A DNA stretch of 64,000 nucleotides. It comes from Pedobacter chitinilyticus. Its GTDB lineage: Bacteria > Bacteroidota > Bacteroidia > Sphingobacteriales > Sphingobacteriaceae. The position numbers and the translations under genes are program-made. Positions 9,728-18,001 of this stretch are shown in pieces. The stretch is from contig NZ_QMHN01000008.1 in the NCBI RefSeq assembly GCF_003313385.1, positions 124,001-188,000 of the forward strand. Reading direction: 5' to 3'. Within the stretch, counting starts at the first letter, position 1, and each line of letters starts with the position of its first letter. The notes beneath the pieces were generated by a model. It was not told the DNA's origin, searched no databases, and worked only from the letters and a program-made list of their open reading frames with translations.

Positions 9728-10237
9728 ATGAACACCCAGCCACTCTTTTACAAAGATATCCCTTCGCCAGTTGGACACATTAGGCTGATCACTAGCGATA
9801 AAGGTTTGGTGGCTATCCTATGGGAAGGTGAAGATTATCGCAGAACTAAGTTACCTACACCGCAATTACTTCCTGAGCATCCTATATTGCTGCAAACTGA
9901 ACAACAATTAGAGGAATATTTTAAACTGGAGCGTCGTGAGTTTGATATTCCGCTTGACCTTCAAGGAACTGATTTTCAACTAAGGGTATGGCAGGCTTTA
10001 TTGGATATTCCTTATGGACGTGTGAAAACCTATGGCGACTTGGCTCGATGGCTTGGCGACATTAAGGCTGTACGTGCCGTGGGTGGTGCATTGAACAAAA
10101 ACCCTATTTCTATCATCGTTCCCTGTCATCGGGTAGTAGGTACTTCTGGAAAACTGGTAGGCTTTGCTGGTGGAGTGGCCAATAAAGCCATTTTACTTGA
10201 TTTGGAAACTGCTCACACTACGCCAAAGCTGTTTTGA
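9728..10237 (+). CDS. ogt: Methylated-DNA--[protein]-cysteine S-methyltransferase
   Basis: This 169-residue protein repairs O6-alkylguanine (and O4-alkylthymine) by moving the alkyl group to its own cysteine. The C-terminal DNA-binding and catalytic domain is complete: VWQALLDIPYGRVKTYGDLA (helix-turn-helix) and the active-site motif IIVPCHRVVG with Cys133, followed by GKLVGFAGG. The N-terminal part (about 1-75) is the usual small ribonuclease-H-like domain. The length is typical of an Ogt-type enzyme with no Ada fusion. A partial, inactivated duplicate lies about 2.5 kb upstream. The gene is flanked on both sides by interspersed repeats. Confidence 0.95.
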   Translation: MNTQPLFYKDIPSPVGHIRLITSDKGLVAILWEGEDYRRTKLPTPQLLPEHPILLQTEQQLEEYFKLERREFDIPLDLQGTDFQLRVWQALLDIPYGRVKTYGDLARWLGDIKAVRAVGGALNKNPISIIVPCHRVVGTSGKLVGFAGGVANKAILLDLETAHTTPKLF

Positions 10238-10291
10238 AAAGCCAATACTTCAGACATTGCTACGAAGTAAATCTCCAATAGAGGCACAAAT

Positions 10292-10690
10292 GAGATCCTT
10301 CACTACCGAATGGTCGGTACAGGTGCGCTCTGGATGAAAGGCATGGTTGGATAGCAAAGTTCAAAGATCTCTCCACTACGGTCGAGATGACGATAATAGG
10401 AACGGATTGAACTAACAAATGAAACAATCAATAGAGATCCTTCGCTAAAGAATGGTCGGTACAGGTAGCGCTCTGGATGACAGGCATGGTTGGATAGCAA
10501 AGTTCAAAGATCTCTCCACTACGGTCGAGATGACGATAATAGGAACGGATTGAACTAACAAATGAAACAATCAATAGAGATCCTTCGATACCGAATGGTC
10601 GGTACACGTGCACTCTGGATGACAGGCATGGTTGGATAGCAAAGTTCAAAGATCTCTCCGCTACGGTCGAGATGACGGGAATAGGAACGG
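10292..10690. repeat. Tandem array of three 142-bp units of the dispersed element
   Basis: Units begin at about 10292, 10434 and 10576, exactly 142 bp apart. Each has a 102-bp element (GAGATCCTTCGCTACCGAA to CCACTACGGTCGAGATGAC) followed by a 40-bp spacer of near-identical sequence (gataataggaacggattgaa and onward). The third unit lacks the full spacer. Within the right part, ATCTC and GAGAT can pair as a short hairpin. Minus-strand frames across the units read the same peptide (HLDRSGEIFELCYPTMPVIQ) and are repeat translations, not genes. Confidence 0.9.
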
Positions 10691-10704
10691 ATGAACTAAC
10701 TGGT

Positions 10705-11060
10705 TTCTGCTACTGCTCCCAAGCACTCCTCTCTCCCTCACAGGGAGAGCCGAAGCGGAGCGAGCTCATTGATGCTAAAACACAATAAATAGCTATCAAT
10801 ATATACCGATAGGCAGAGAGGGTATTTATCCGTCATACCCAAATCGATTGGATATCGTAATACCATCATAAGTTTTTATGTGTTTTAGGATTCCCGCCTA
10901 CGCGGTAATGACGATCAAGCAAAGGAAAGTTTAAAATGCTACAAACCTCCCTAGCTCTCTCCGTTTCAAGGAGAGGGAATTGGATAGTGCTTATCTTTAG
11001 CTCGTCTATAAATAGGGATAGTTTTTCGTTAAAAGAAAAGGAATTGGACAGTAACAACGC
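10705..11060. repeat. Hairpin-rich interspersed repeat (second family)
   Basis: The segment strings together short inverted repeats: CTCTCCCtcacaGGGAGAG, GATTCCCGCctacGCGGtaat, and a CTCTCCgtttcaaGGAGAG block followed by ggaattggatagtgc. Similar strings occur at 29035-29310 and 31640-31965, sometimes in a different order. This is a REP-like dispersed family unlike the 142-bp unit. No coding capacity is seen. Confidence 0.75.
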
Positions 11061-11063
11061 ACA

Positions 11064-11105
11064 AAACCCACCAAACTATTCAAAAGAATAGCTACAGGTG
11101 GGTTT
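11064..11105 (-). terminator. Two-stem hairpin, probable operon terminator
   Basis: The outer arms AAACCCACC (11064-11072) and GGTGGGTTT (11097-11105) pair perfectly. An inner hairpin CTATTC-aaaa-GAATAG lies between them. The site is 30 bp past the stop of the small minus-strand gene at 11135. It probably ends the long minus-strand operon. Confidence 0.6.
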
Positions 11106-11134
11106 AAGGGTGCGAGTATTAGATTTTAATATGA

Positions 11135-11377
11135 TTATAGCTTTGTTTTCCGCTTTCTGTTTCGCAACTCCGCAGCTACTTTAATACGGATGATGGACTG
11201 AACTTCATTGTAAAGCACGGCACTCTGCTCTGCTTTGCTCAACATATTGTTGGCACGTTCATAAGCCTGTTGTAGTTCGTGTAGTACTTCACGCCAGCTT
11301 GAACTTTCTTCTTCGCTTAGCACTACCAAACCGTCAACCAGTCTTTTGTGTATTGCCCTGTCTATTCCTATTGCCAA
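11135..11377 (-). CDS. Small helical hypothetical protein
   Basis: This is an 80-residue charged, helical protein (starts MAIGIDRAIHKRLVDGLVVL, ends AELRNRKRKTKL). It has no signal peptide or membrane span. A heptad-like region (WREVLHELQQAYERANNMLSK) suggests a coiled coil. It follows the IPT/NHL lipoprotein gene by 56 bp on the same strand, with a hairpin between them (11397-11428) and a terminator-like structure just behind. It is either the last gene of the operon or a separate short unit. Function unknown. Confidence 0.5.
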   Translation of the reverse strand: MAIGIDRAIHKRLVDGLVVLSEEESSSWREVLHELQQAYERANNMLSKAEQSAVLYNEVQSIIRIKVAAELRNRKRKTKL

Positions 11378-11396
11378 AACACTCCTTCATCAGGTT

Positions 11397-11428
11397 CCAA
11401 AGCGCCTATCAAAAAGACAGGCGTTTGG
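11397..11428 (-). terminator. Hairpin between IPT/NHL gene and small gene
   Basis: On the minus strand CCAAACGCCTGTC pairs with GATAGGCGCTTTGG around a ttttt loop, with one mismatch and one bulge. It starts 5 bp after the stop of the IPT/NHL lipoprotein gene. There is no classical U-tract after the stem, so it could act as a partial terminator or an RNA-stabilising 3' end. Confidence 0.45.
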
Positions 11429-11433
11429 AGGTT

Positions 11434-13608
11434 TTATTTTAAAAAGATCTTTCTTACTGCTTTATTTCCAGCATCAAGAATATAGATGTTTCCATCTTTA
11501 TCTACCGCGATATCGGCTGTTTGACCAAGTCTAGCTGTTGCCAAAGTACCGTCTGCAAATCCCATAGTAGTTTTTAACACCGTAGAAACTGTCCTCGTTG
11601 GAATATCTACCTCTCTAATGGCAAAATTAAACGTATCGCCAACATATATTTTGTTGTCATAAATAGCAATACCTCCGTTAATTCCATTAAAGAGCGCATT
11701 ACTACCTACGCCGTCGGAATAACCTCCCTCAGAATATCCCGCCCAGGAGTCTATTTTAGTTCCTGTTGGGGTAATTCTAACAATGCCATTATTGCTATTA
11801 AGCGCTTGATCTGGAAAATATAGATTTCCATTGGCATCCACCGCAGGCTTACTTGCCACCCAAGTTGGCCCGCCAATTTTACTATACGATCCAATTACGT
11901 TCACTTTATTCATTCCTAGCGCAAAACCATTGATGTTTACATAAAGGTTACCTGCCTCATCAATGGCCATTTTACCTGGAGCAAAACCAGAAACATAAAT
12001 TGTGTTTTGCCCAGATGGAGTAATTTTACGGATATGATTGGCTCCTAAATCACCTACATAAATATTGTTTTGTTTATCGACAAGGATACTGAAAGGATTA
12101 ACAAAGGTGATGTTTGTACCATTGGATTGTAAGGTGCTTACCGTACCATCGGGAGCAATTTTTTTGACTACCTTGTTTTGCGGGTCGGTTACATATACAT
12201 TGTTATTTTGATCAACTGCAATTCCTGTCATATTAGCCCCAAAAACAGCACTTGATGGACCACCCGCAAGGGTAATTACGCCCGCTCTTTTGAAAGGTGA
12301 AGGTGCTAACGCTTCTTCGCTACCTACTACTACCTTTAATTGGCCTGTACTTAAATTTGCTGGTGCATCAAGTACCAAGGTGTTTTCGGTAGCTGTTTTA
12401 ACCGTGGCTAATACGCCATTAAAATAAACTCGGTTGTTGGCCGCTGTAGTGCTAAAGCCAGAGCCTTTAATGGTAACCGTGGTACCTGCCAAACCATTAT
12501 CTGGGCTTACGGATTGGATACCCAAATTTTGGTCCTTAAACTGCGGGCCGTTGGTCGGTTGGTCATTCACTACTACCCTTACCGTTCCCGACCCTGTTCC
12601 TCCAGGAATCACTAGCTTGATTTGAGTGGCAGAAGCAGCGGTAATAGGCACCAATACATCATTGATATATACTTTATTCTCGTCTATATTTGCACTGAAC
12701 AAAGCGCCGGTAATGGTCATTTCGGCTCCTCTTGGCCCACTTAATGGTGTAACCACGTCAATAGCAGGTGGTGCTACTACGGTAAAGGTTGGGCCAGTAG
12801 TTTTTTGACCGTTAATGTTTACAGATAAAGGCCCTGTACTTACACCATCAGGGGCAGTTACGGTTAATTCGTTAGTGGTTGCCGCTATTACGGTTGCCAG
12901 TTTACCATTAAAATCAACCACGTTACCTACCGCTAAGGTTTCAAAACCTTCACCTTTGATGACTACTTTGGTGTTTTTTCCACCAGTTAAGGGCTTAATG
13001 CTGTGAATGGCCTGATAGGTAAAGTTTTGTCCAGTTGATTCCATGCCATTTACTTTCACCACAATGGGACCAAAACCAGCATCAGCAGGAACTTCGGCCA
13101 CAATCATGATGTCGGATACACTGACCACCAAGGCAGGTTTGCCATTTACCATTACGGTAGCGGGACCTTTTAAACTGCTAAATCCCGTACCAGTGATTCT
13201 GATTTGTGAACCCGCAGGGCCATTGGCTGGAGATACTTGGGTAACGCTCAATGCTTGATAGGTGTACTGACCAACCTCATAAGTTTTATCGCCATGTTTT
13301 ACACTCAGGTTGCCACTGCTGGCACCATCAGGCATACGTACTACCAATGCCTTGGCGGTAGCACTAATGACTTCGGCAGTTTTACCCGAAATGGTCGCGC
13401 TGTATTCGCCTAGTGAAGTTCCAAAACCTTCGCCTTCTATGGTAACCAAGGTGCCAGCATTACCACTATTAGGGTAATAACTGGTAATTTTAAAAGGTAC
13501 TGGTGGGATTTCGTTTTTGTCTTTTTTACAAGCGGCCAAACTCATGACCAATAGCAGCATGATCCCAATGCTTGCCTGTATGTTTACTTTAATCCTTTTC
13601 ATATTCAT
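11434..13608 (-). CDS. IPT/TIG and NHL-repeat lipoprotein
   Basis: This 724-residue lipoprotein has a lipobox LLVMSLAAC at about 19-27 followed by KKDKNE. Five IPT/TIG (immunoglobulin-like) domains follow, roughly at 40-117, 119-198, 200-277, 280-357 and 365-440. Each has the pattern SPxxGxAGtxVTIxGxGF and ends in xxGxFTV-like strands. The C-terminal half (about 445-724) is an NHL-type beta-propeller with repeats such as GIAVDQNNNVYVTDPQNKVVKKI and ADIAVDKDGNIYILDAGNKAVRKI. It is probably surface exposed and binds a glycan or protein. It sits 11 bp after the Oar-like receptor gene, so it likely works with that receptor. The ligand is unknown. Confidence 0.88.
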   Translation of the reverse strand: MNMKRIKVNIQASIGIMLLLVMSLAACKKDKNEIPPVPFKITSYYPNSGNAGTLVTIEGEGFGTSLGEYSATISGKTAEVISATAKALVVRMPDGASSGNLSVKHGDKTYEVGQYTYQALSVTQVSPANGPAGSQIRITGTGFSSLKGPATVMVNGKPALVVSVSDIMIVAEVPADAGFGPIVVKVNGMESTGQNFTYQAIHSIKPLTGGKNTKVVIKGEGFETLAVGNVVDFNGKLATVIAATTNELTVTAPDGVSTGPLSVNINGQKTTGPTFTVVAPPAIDVVTPLSGPRGAEMTITGALFSANIDENKVYINDVLVPITAASATQIKLVIPGGTGSGTVRVVVNDQPTNGPQFKDQNLGIQSVSPDNGLAGTTVTIKGSGFSTTAANNRVYFNGVLATVKTATENTLVLDAPANLSTGQLKVVVGSEEALAPSPFKRAGVITLAGGPSSAVFGANMTGIAVDQNNNVYVTDPQNKVVKKIAPDGTVSTLQSNGTNITFVNPFSILVDKQNNIYVGDLGANHIRKITPSGQNTIYVSGFAPGKMAIDEAGNLYVNINGFALGMNKVNVIGSYSKIGGPTWVASKPAVDANGNLYFPDQALNSNNGIVRITPTGTKIDSWAGYSEGGYSDGVGSNALFNGINGGIAIYDNKIYVGDTFNFAIREVDIPTRTVSTVLKTTMGFADGTLATARLGQTADIAVDKDGNIYILDAGNKAVRKIFLK

Positions 13609-13619
13609 GATAGGTTGGG

Positions 13620-16600
13620 TTAAAAGGTATATCTTAATCCGAATTGCATTTGCGCTCTTGACGCAAAATAGTCGGTACTGTAAGGCTTGCCAGGATTATT
13701 GAAGGTAAATACTGGATAGTTGCCTGCATTTTGCTGTGGTGGAAAAAGCACTGGTGTTAGCCCCACACTGCTGGTTGAGTTAAAGGTATTGGGCGAAAAA
13801 TATTGGATTCCCCAATCCTTGTTAATGAAGTTAGTTAAGTTGGTGACATCAACCGTGAGGCTAACTGATTGTGCTTTGTTTTTGCTTACCAATAATTCGT
13901 GGGCAATATGTAAATCGGCTTGTATGTTCCAAGGGGTGCGACCTTGGTTACGCTCTGTAAATTGGCCTCTTCTACTGCTCAAGTATTGGTTTCCATCAAC
14001 AAACTGGTTAAAGGCAGCTGCCTGTTGAGCAGCAGTTTGTCCTGCAACATCCTTAAAGTAGCGAACAGCTTCTTCTCTGGTGGGAATATAGGCCAATGAA
14101 ACTTGCTGTGGCAAGCCTTGAATACTGTTGTTTACAATACCATAGCTGAATGGGCTTCCCGATTGTGCACTGAAAAACAGGTTAATGCTGGTTTTGCCCG
14201 CATTTTTCCATTCGTAGCTGTAACCTAGAGTAGTGACAATCCTGTGCCTTACATCAAAATTGCTATAGGCCAAACCTGGGTTATTAGGCACCAATGCTTG
14301 ATTTAACTGCCAATTACTTTCCATAGAGTTACGTACACCGTTGCTCAAATCCTTCGATTGTCCGTAAGTATAAGAGGTACTTAGGTTCAATTTTTTGAAG
14401 AAGTTTTTGGCAATAGTTCCTGTAATGCTGTAACGATAGCCTTCGCTAGTATTGCTCAATAGGTAAATGTTAGAGAAACGGTTGTCTACCGAACCATTGT
14501 AAACGGGTTGCTGTTTGTTTTTGTCGTAGCCGTAGTACAGTGGATTATCCTGCGTGTTTAACTGTTGGAAAAGTACATCTTTAATGTTTTTAGTGTACAT
14601 CCCTTCTAAGGTAAAACGCCATTCGTTAGCGGCTTCATAGTCAATACCCAAGCTGGTACGCAATACCTGTGGCATTACAAAACCGTTGTCAACAAGGTCA
14701 ACTTGCGTACGCCCGCTATTTGGGTTATTGATTACTGCGCCATTTTGTTCAATGAAATTTCCAATGCCGTTTTGGCTTGGTCTGATGGCATCACTACCAG
14801 GCACAAAAGGTTTTTGATCGGCACGTTGATCAAAAGCGCCATAGGTATCGCCAGTATTGTAATAGGCATAGGCGAGCCATGCAAATGGAATACGACCTGT
14901 AAATAAACCAACCCCACCTCTGAAAATCAGTTTCTGATCGCCAAGGGCATCGTACCTAAACCCAAGACGTGGCGATAGCTGTATTTTGTTGAGGAAACTG
15001 TTGTTGATTCGGCTCAATGGTGTGTAGCTGTAGGTGGAACCGAAGTTTACGTCGGCATTAACGCTACGGATTTTATCACTTAGTGTTGGCATGTTAGGTA
15101 AATGAGCAATGTCGGCCCTTAAACCTGGAGTAATTTTTAATTTATCGCTCACCCTAATTTCGTCCTGTACGTATAAGCTGTACATGTTTACGTTGAAATC
15201 CGCAGCAGGATTATTCAAAATATAATCGCGGGTGTTGTTGGTATAATTATAACTTCCCCTTACACGATAAGGATTGTTGGCAATAAAGTCTTCGATGTTG
15301 AGGTAATCTACACGGCCATTCCATGCGTTCACAAAACCATAACCAATGTTGTACAGCTCATTATGCGTACCTATTAAAAGTTTGTGCCGTCCTTTAACCC
15401 AATTCAAGTTGGCAGTAAACTCCCAAGTTTTTTGCTTCATGTTAAAAATGCTGGCTTCCCTATCAGTTCCCAAATAAATGGTACTTCCTGGGGTACGCCC
15501 CATAATTTGTACTTGTGGCAGGCTTGGATCACTTAAGGGATTACGGCTATCGCTCACTTGGGTATAGCCCACTACGATATTTCCAGAAAGTTGATTGTTA
15601 AAACGGCTTTTCAGCTCGGCAACAGTACTGCTTTGGTTATTTTTTTGCTCAAAAGCCATGCTGCTGAAACGGAAATCTTGCTGGTCGCGGTCCATGTGCG
15701 TGGCCTTGCTAAAGATGGTGTTATTACGCACCGCCAATTGGTGTTTATCGTTGATGTTCCAATCTACCCTGTTAAAGAATTTTTGCGACTTGCTCCAGTT
15801 GGTGTAAACGCCCGCAGTACCCACATCAAAAATACTTCCGTAACGACTTTTGGCAATATTGGCAATGCTTTGTGCATCGGCCGTGCTTAAAATGTGACTG
15901 GTTTCGGCAGTACCCACCATGAGTTGGGTTGGATCTTGCCGACGGGTAATTTCCTCATTACTGAAGAAAAATAGCTTATTCTTGATGATGGGAAAACCGA
16001 TACGGAAACCCGCTTGATAATCATAGAAATCAGTATTCATCTTACCCAAACTCCCTACCCTATCTTTACCAGTAATGGCGGCATTACGACCAAAGCCGTA
16101 AACGGAACCACTTACTTTGTTGGTACCACTACGGGTTACAGCATTTACCGAACCGCCCGTAAAGTTACCAATCTTCACATCGAAAGGCGCTAGGTATACC
16201 TGCATGTCTTCAATGGCATCCAAGGATAGCGGATTGGTTCTGGTGCTGCTTCCTGCCATGCCCGATGTACCTGTTTGTCCGCCCAAAGATGGACTAAAAC
16301 CAATGGCATCGTTGTTAATGGCGCCATCAATGGTGACGTTGTTGTAACGGAAGTTGGTACCACCAAAACTGTTATCGCGGCTACCTTGTGGCGTTAGGCG
16401 GGTAATGTCAGTAATGCTACGGTTCAAAGTAGGCATGTTCTTCACCTGATCGGCACTGATGTTTTTACCAGCGCCATAGGTATTGGCTCTTTGGCCCGAA
16501 CCTGCTTTACCTGCAATGGTTACGGTACTCAATTGTTGTGCATTGTCCTGCAAAATGAAATTGAGCTGTTGCGCACCGCCAAGTCTAATGGTAATGTCGT

Positions 16601-16931
16601 CACGCACTTCGTTTTTCATCCCCGTTAGGGAAACCGTTAGGTGGTAAGGGCCGCCTATCCTTAGGTTATTAAGGAAGTAACGTCCATCAGCATCCGCCGC
16701 CACGGCATACTTAGTGCCCGATGGGGTGTGTATGGCCACAATGGTAGCACCTGGCAAGGGCTGCTGCTGCGCATCTTTTACCTGCCCTGTGATGGCACCA
16801 CTGGTTTCTTGCGCCCTAACGCTCAAATGGCTACCAAGTACCAAGCTAAATAAAGCAATCAGCAAACGCCAATGGCTATGATCATGCTTTATATGTATCT
16901 TTTTTTTCATTTGTTTTAATTTTATAGGCAA
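13620..16931 (-). CDS. Oar-like TonB-dependent receptor
   Basis: This 1103-residue outer-membrane receptor starts at 16931. An internal ATG at 16910 (MKKKIHIKHD) is the more likely start, since it gives a normal signal peptide ending SVRAQ. A carboxypeptidase-regulatory-like domain (about 46-128, SGAITGQVKDAQQQPLPGATIV) precedes the plug (about 150-265; PTLNRSITDITRLTPQ, FRYNNVTIDGA). The beta-barrel ends in an aromatic residue (FGLRYTF), as outer-membrane barrels do. Oar-like receptors lack a SusD partner. It is preceded by a structured element at 16930-16985 and followed by the IPT/NHL lipoprotein gene. It probably imports a peptide or other large ligand, which is not predictable here. Confidence 0.92.
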   Translation of the reverse strand: MPIKLKQMKKKIHIKHDHSHWRLLIALFSLVLGSHLSVRAQETSGAITGQVKDAQQQPLPGATIVAIHTPSGTKYAVAADADGRYFLNNLRIGGPYHLTVSLTGMKNEVRDDITIRLGGAQQLNFILQDNAQQLSTVTIAGKAGSGQRANTYGAGKNISADQVKNMPTLNRSITDITRLTPQGSRDNSFGGTNFRYNNVTIDGAINNDAIGFSPSLGGQTGTSGMAGSSTRTNPLSLDAIEDMQVYLAPFDVKIGNFTGGSVNAVTRSGTNKVSGSVYGFGRNAAITGKDRVGSLGKMNTDFYDYQAGFRIGFPIIKNKLFFFSNEEITRRQDPTQLMVGTAETSHILSTADAQSIANIAKSRYGSIFDVGTAGVYTNWSKSQKFFNRVDWNINDKHQLAVRNNTIFSKATHMDRDQQDFRFSSMAFEQKNNQSSTVAELKSRFNNQLSGNIVVGYTQVSDSRNPLSDPSLPQVQIMGRTPGSTIYLGTDREASIFNMKQKTWEFTANLNWVKGRHKLLIGTHNELYNIGYGFVNAWNGRVDYLNIEDFIANNPYRVRGSYNYTNNTRDYILNNPAADFNVNMYSLYVQDEIRVSDKLKITPGLRADIAHLPNMPTLSDKIRSVNADVNFGSTYSYTPLSRINNSFLNKIQLSPRLGFRYDALGDQKLIFRGGVGLFTGRIPFAWLAYAYYNTGDTYGAFDQRADQKPFVPGSDAIRPSQNGIGNFIEQNGAVINNPNSGRTQVDLVDNGFVMPQVLRTSLGIDYEAANEWRFTLEGMYTKNIKDVLFQQLNTQDNPLYYGYDKNKQQPVYNGSVDNRFSNIYLLSNTSEGYRYSITGTIAKNFFKKLNLSTSYTYGQSKDLSNGVRNSMESNWQLNQALVPNNPGLAYSNFDVRHRIVTTLGYSYEWKNAGKTSINLFFSAQSGSPFSYGIVNNSIQGLPQQVSLAYIPTREEAVRYFKDVAGQTAAQQAAAFNQFVDGNQYLSSRRGQFTERNQGRTPWNIQADLHIAHELLVSKNKAQSVSLTVDVTNLTNFINKDWGIQYFSPNTFNSTSSVGLTPVLFPPQQNAGNYPVFTFNNPGKPYSTDYFASRAQMQFGLRYTF

Positions 16932-16985
16932 AAAGGCAGTGCTACCAACCCCAGTGGGTTCGTCAAATTATCTCCCTGCCTTTTT
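16930..16985 (-). ncRNA. Structured RNA or attenuator element before the Oar-like receptor
   Basis: The outer arms AAAAAGGCAG and CTGCCTTTTT (16930-16939 and 16976-16985) pair perfectly. They enclose a hairpin AACCC-ACTG-GGGTT (about 16947-16960, minus strand) flanked by unpaired segments. It lies between the FAS1 gene and the start of the receptor gene and overlaps that start by a base or two. Read as RNA it has a closing stem ending in U residues, so it may be a terminator/attenuator or a conserved structured element. It is not a riboswitch class that I can name. Confidence 0.5.
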
Positions 16986-17001
16986 GATCATGGTTATCTT
17001 C

Positions 17002-18000
17002 CTATTGTGTTAATCGTAAACCAGTATCGATAATGTGCAATACGCCGTTTCCTGTAAGGATATCCCTTTTTGACAGGTTCACATCGGCGGTATTTCCAAT
17101 GCCTCGTAAGCTGATGCTGGTAAAACCACCTGTTGAATTGGGTTCGGTGATTAGTTTAACATTGATGCTGTTGCCATCTATCATACTTTGCTTAGCGGTA
17201 TTTGTGGGTCCAGTACTCAAAATATAATCGTACACAAATCGCCTATCTGCTACAATGTGGTAATCTACCAATCGCTTTAGTTCAGCTACATCAGTTTGAT
17301 TAATTTGTTGAATACTTTGATAGCCTAAGGCCTGCATGGCACTATTGGTGGGTGCAAAAATGGTATAAGGACCTTTACCGTTCAGTTTCTCTAAAACGCC
17401 AGAGGCCTTTAAGGCTTGGGCAAAAAGGGTTAAACTGCTTTCGGCCGCAATGGCATCACCAATCAAATCGTGCAGGTAAGGCGTTAATACCCGATCAATC
17501 ACCTGCACCAATCCGTTTGATGCGGTAATGTTTTTTGATAGGATTTTTGAACCATTGATGGTTAGCACTGTATCTGTTCCCTTTACCCAATGCGTGGCAT
17601 AAAGCTTTCCGCCACGTGAGCGCAACTCCTGATTAAATAGAAAGGGTAATTTATTGAGTTCATATTTACCGTCTAAGGTGTGATAGTTAGCAATACGTGC
17701 AATGGTGGTGGCATTAGCCGCTAATACGCCCACGGCACCATTGTAGCCAGCTTTGGTAAATGCGGCATCTGAAGGAGCCAATAAGGTATATGGACCCGCT
17801 CCCTGTTGCAATTCTTTATCGAGGGTGCTTCTTCTTAATGCGGCATTAAAAGCAGAAAGGTTAAAATTATCTGCCACCACCATATTAATCTTGTTTTGAT
17901 CGAATTCACTAGCGTCTTTATCCTTACGACAAGAAATAGCCAAGGATGCCAGCAGGAATAAGGCTATCAATTTTAGGTTATGCTTAGAATGAAATCTCAT
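17002..18000 (-). CDS. FAS1 (fasciclin) lipoprotein A
   Basis: This protein has two FAS1 domains. The frame extends up to 18087, but the start at 18000 (MRFHSKHNLKLIALFLLASLAISC) is better: it gives a lipoprotein signal and avoids overlap with the upstream gene, whose stop is only 1-2 bp away. Domain 1 contains AGPYTLLAPSDAAFTKAG and SNGLVQVIDRVLTPY. Domain 2 contains KGPYTIFAPTNSAMQALG and GNGVLHIIDTGL. These are the H1 and H2 motifs of FAS1. The mature protein (about 310 residues) is likely anchored to the outer membrane and mediates adhesion or ligand capture. It is the third of three consecutive FAS1 genes. Confidence 0.9.
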   Translation of the reverse strand: MRFHSKHNLKLIALFLLASLAISCRKDKDASEFDQNKINMVVADNFNLSAFNAALRRSTLDKELQQGAGPYTLLAPSDAAFTKAGYNGAVGVLAANATTIARIANYHTLDGKYELNKLPFLFNQELRSRGGKLYATHWVKGTDTVLTINGSKILSKNITASNGLVQVIDRVLTPYLHDLIGDAIAAESSLTLFAQALKASGVLEKLNGKGPYTIFAPTNSAMQALGYQSIQQINQTDVAELKRLVDYHIVADRRFVYDYILSTGPTNTAKQSMIDGNSINVKLITEPNSTGGFTSISLRGIGNTADVNLSKRDILTGNGVLHIIDTGLRLTQ

Positions 18001-18001
18001 A

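Noticed and set aside
10303-10649. Minus-strand frames of about 65-85 codons in the repeat regions (10303-10500, 10428-10649, and similar at 7864-8138 and 9434-9688)
   Set aside because: All translate the dispersed 142-bp element with the same peptide, sit in different gene contexts and have no start or ribosome support. They are repeat translations.
10292-10690. CRISPR array suggested by equal spacing of units
   Set aside because: Units are 102 bp with near-identical 40-bp spacers; a CRISPR has short repeats and unique spacers, and no cas genes are near.
13043-13258. Plus-strand frames across the IPT/NHL lipoprotein gene
   Set aside because: Repetitive antisense frames caused by the repeated IPT domains; the minus-strand protein has signal peptide and domains.
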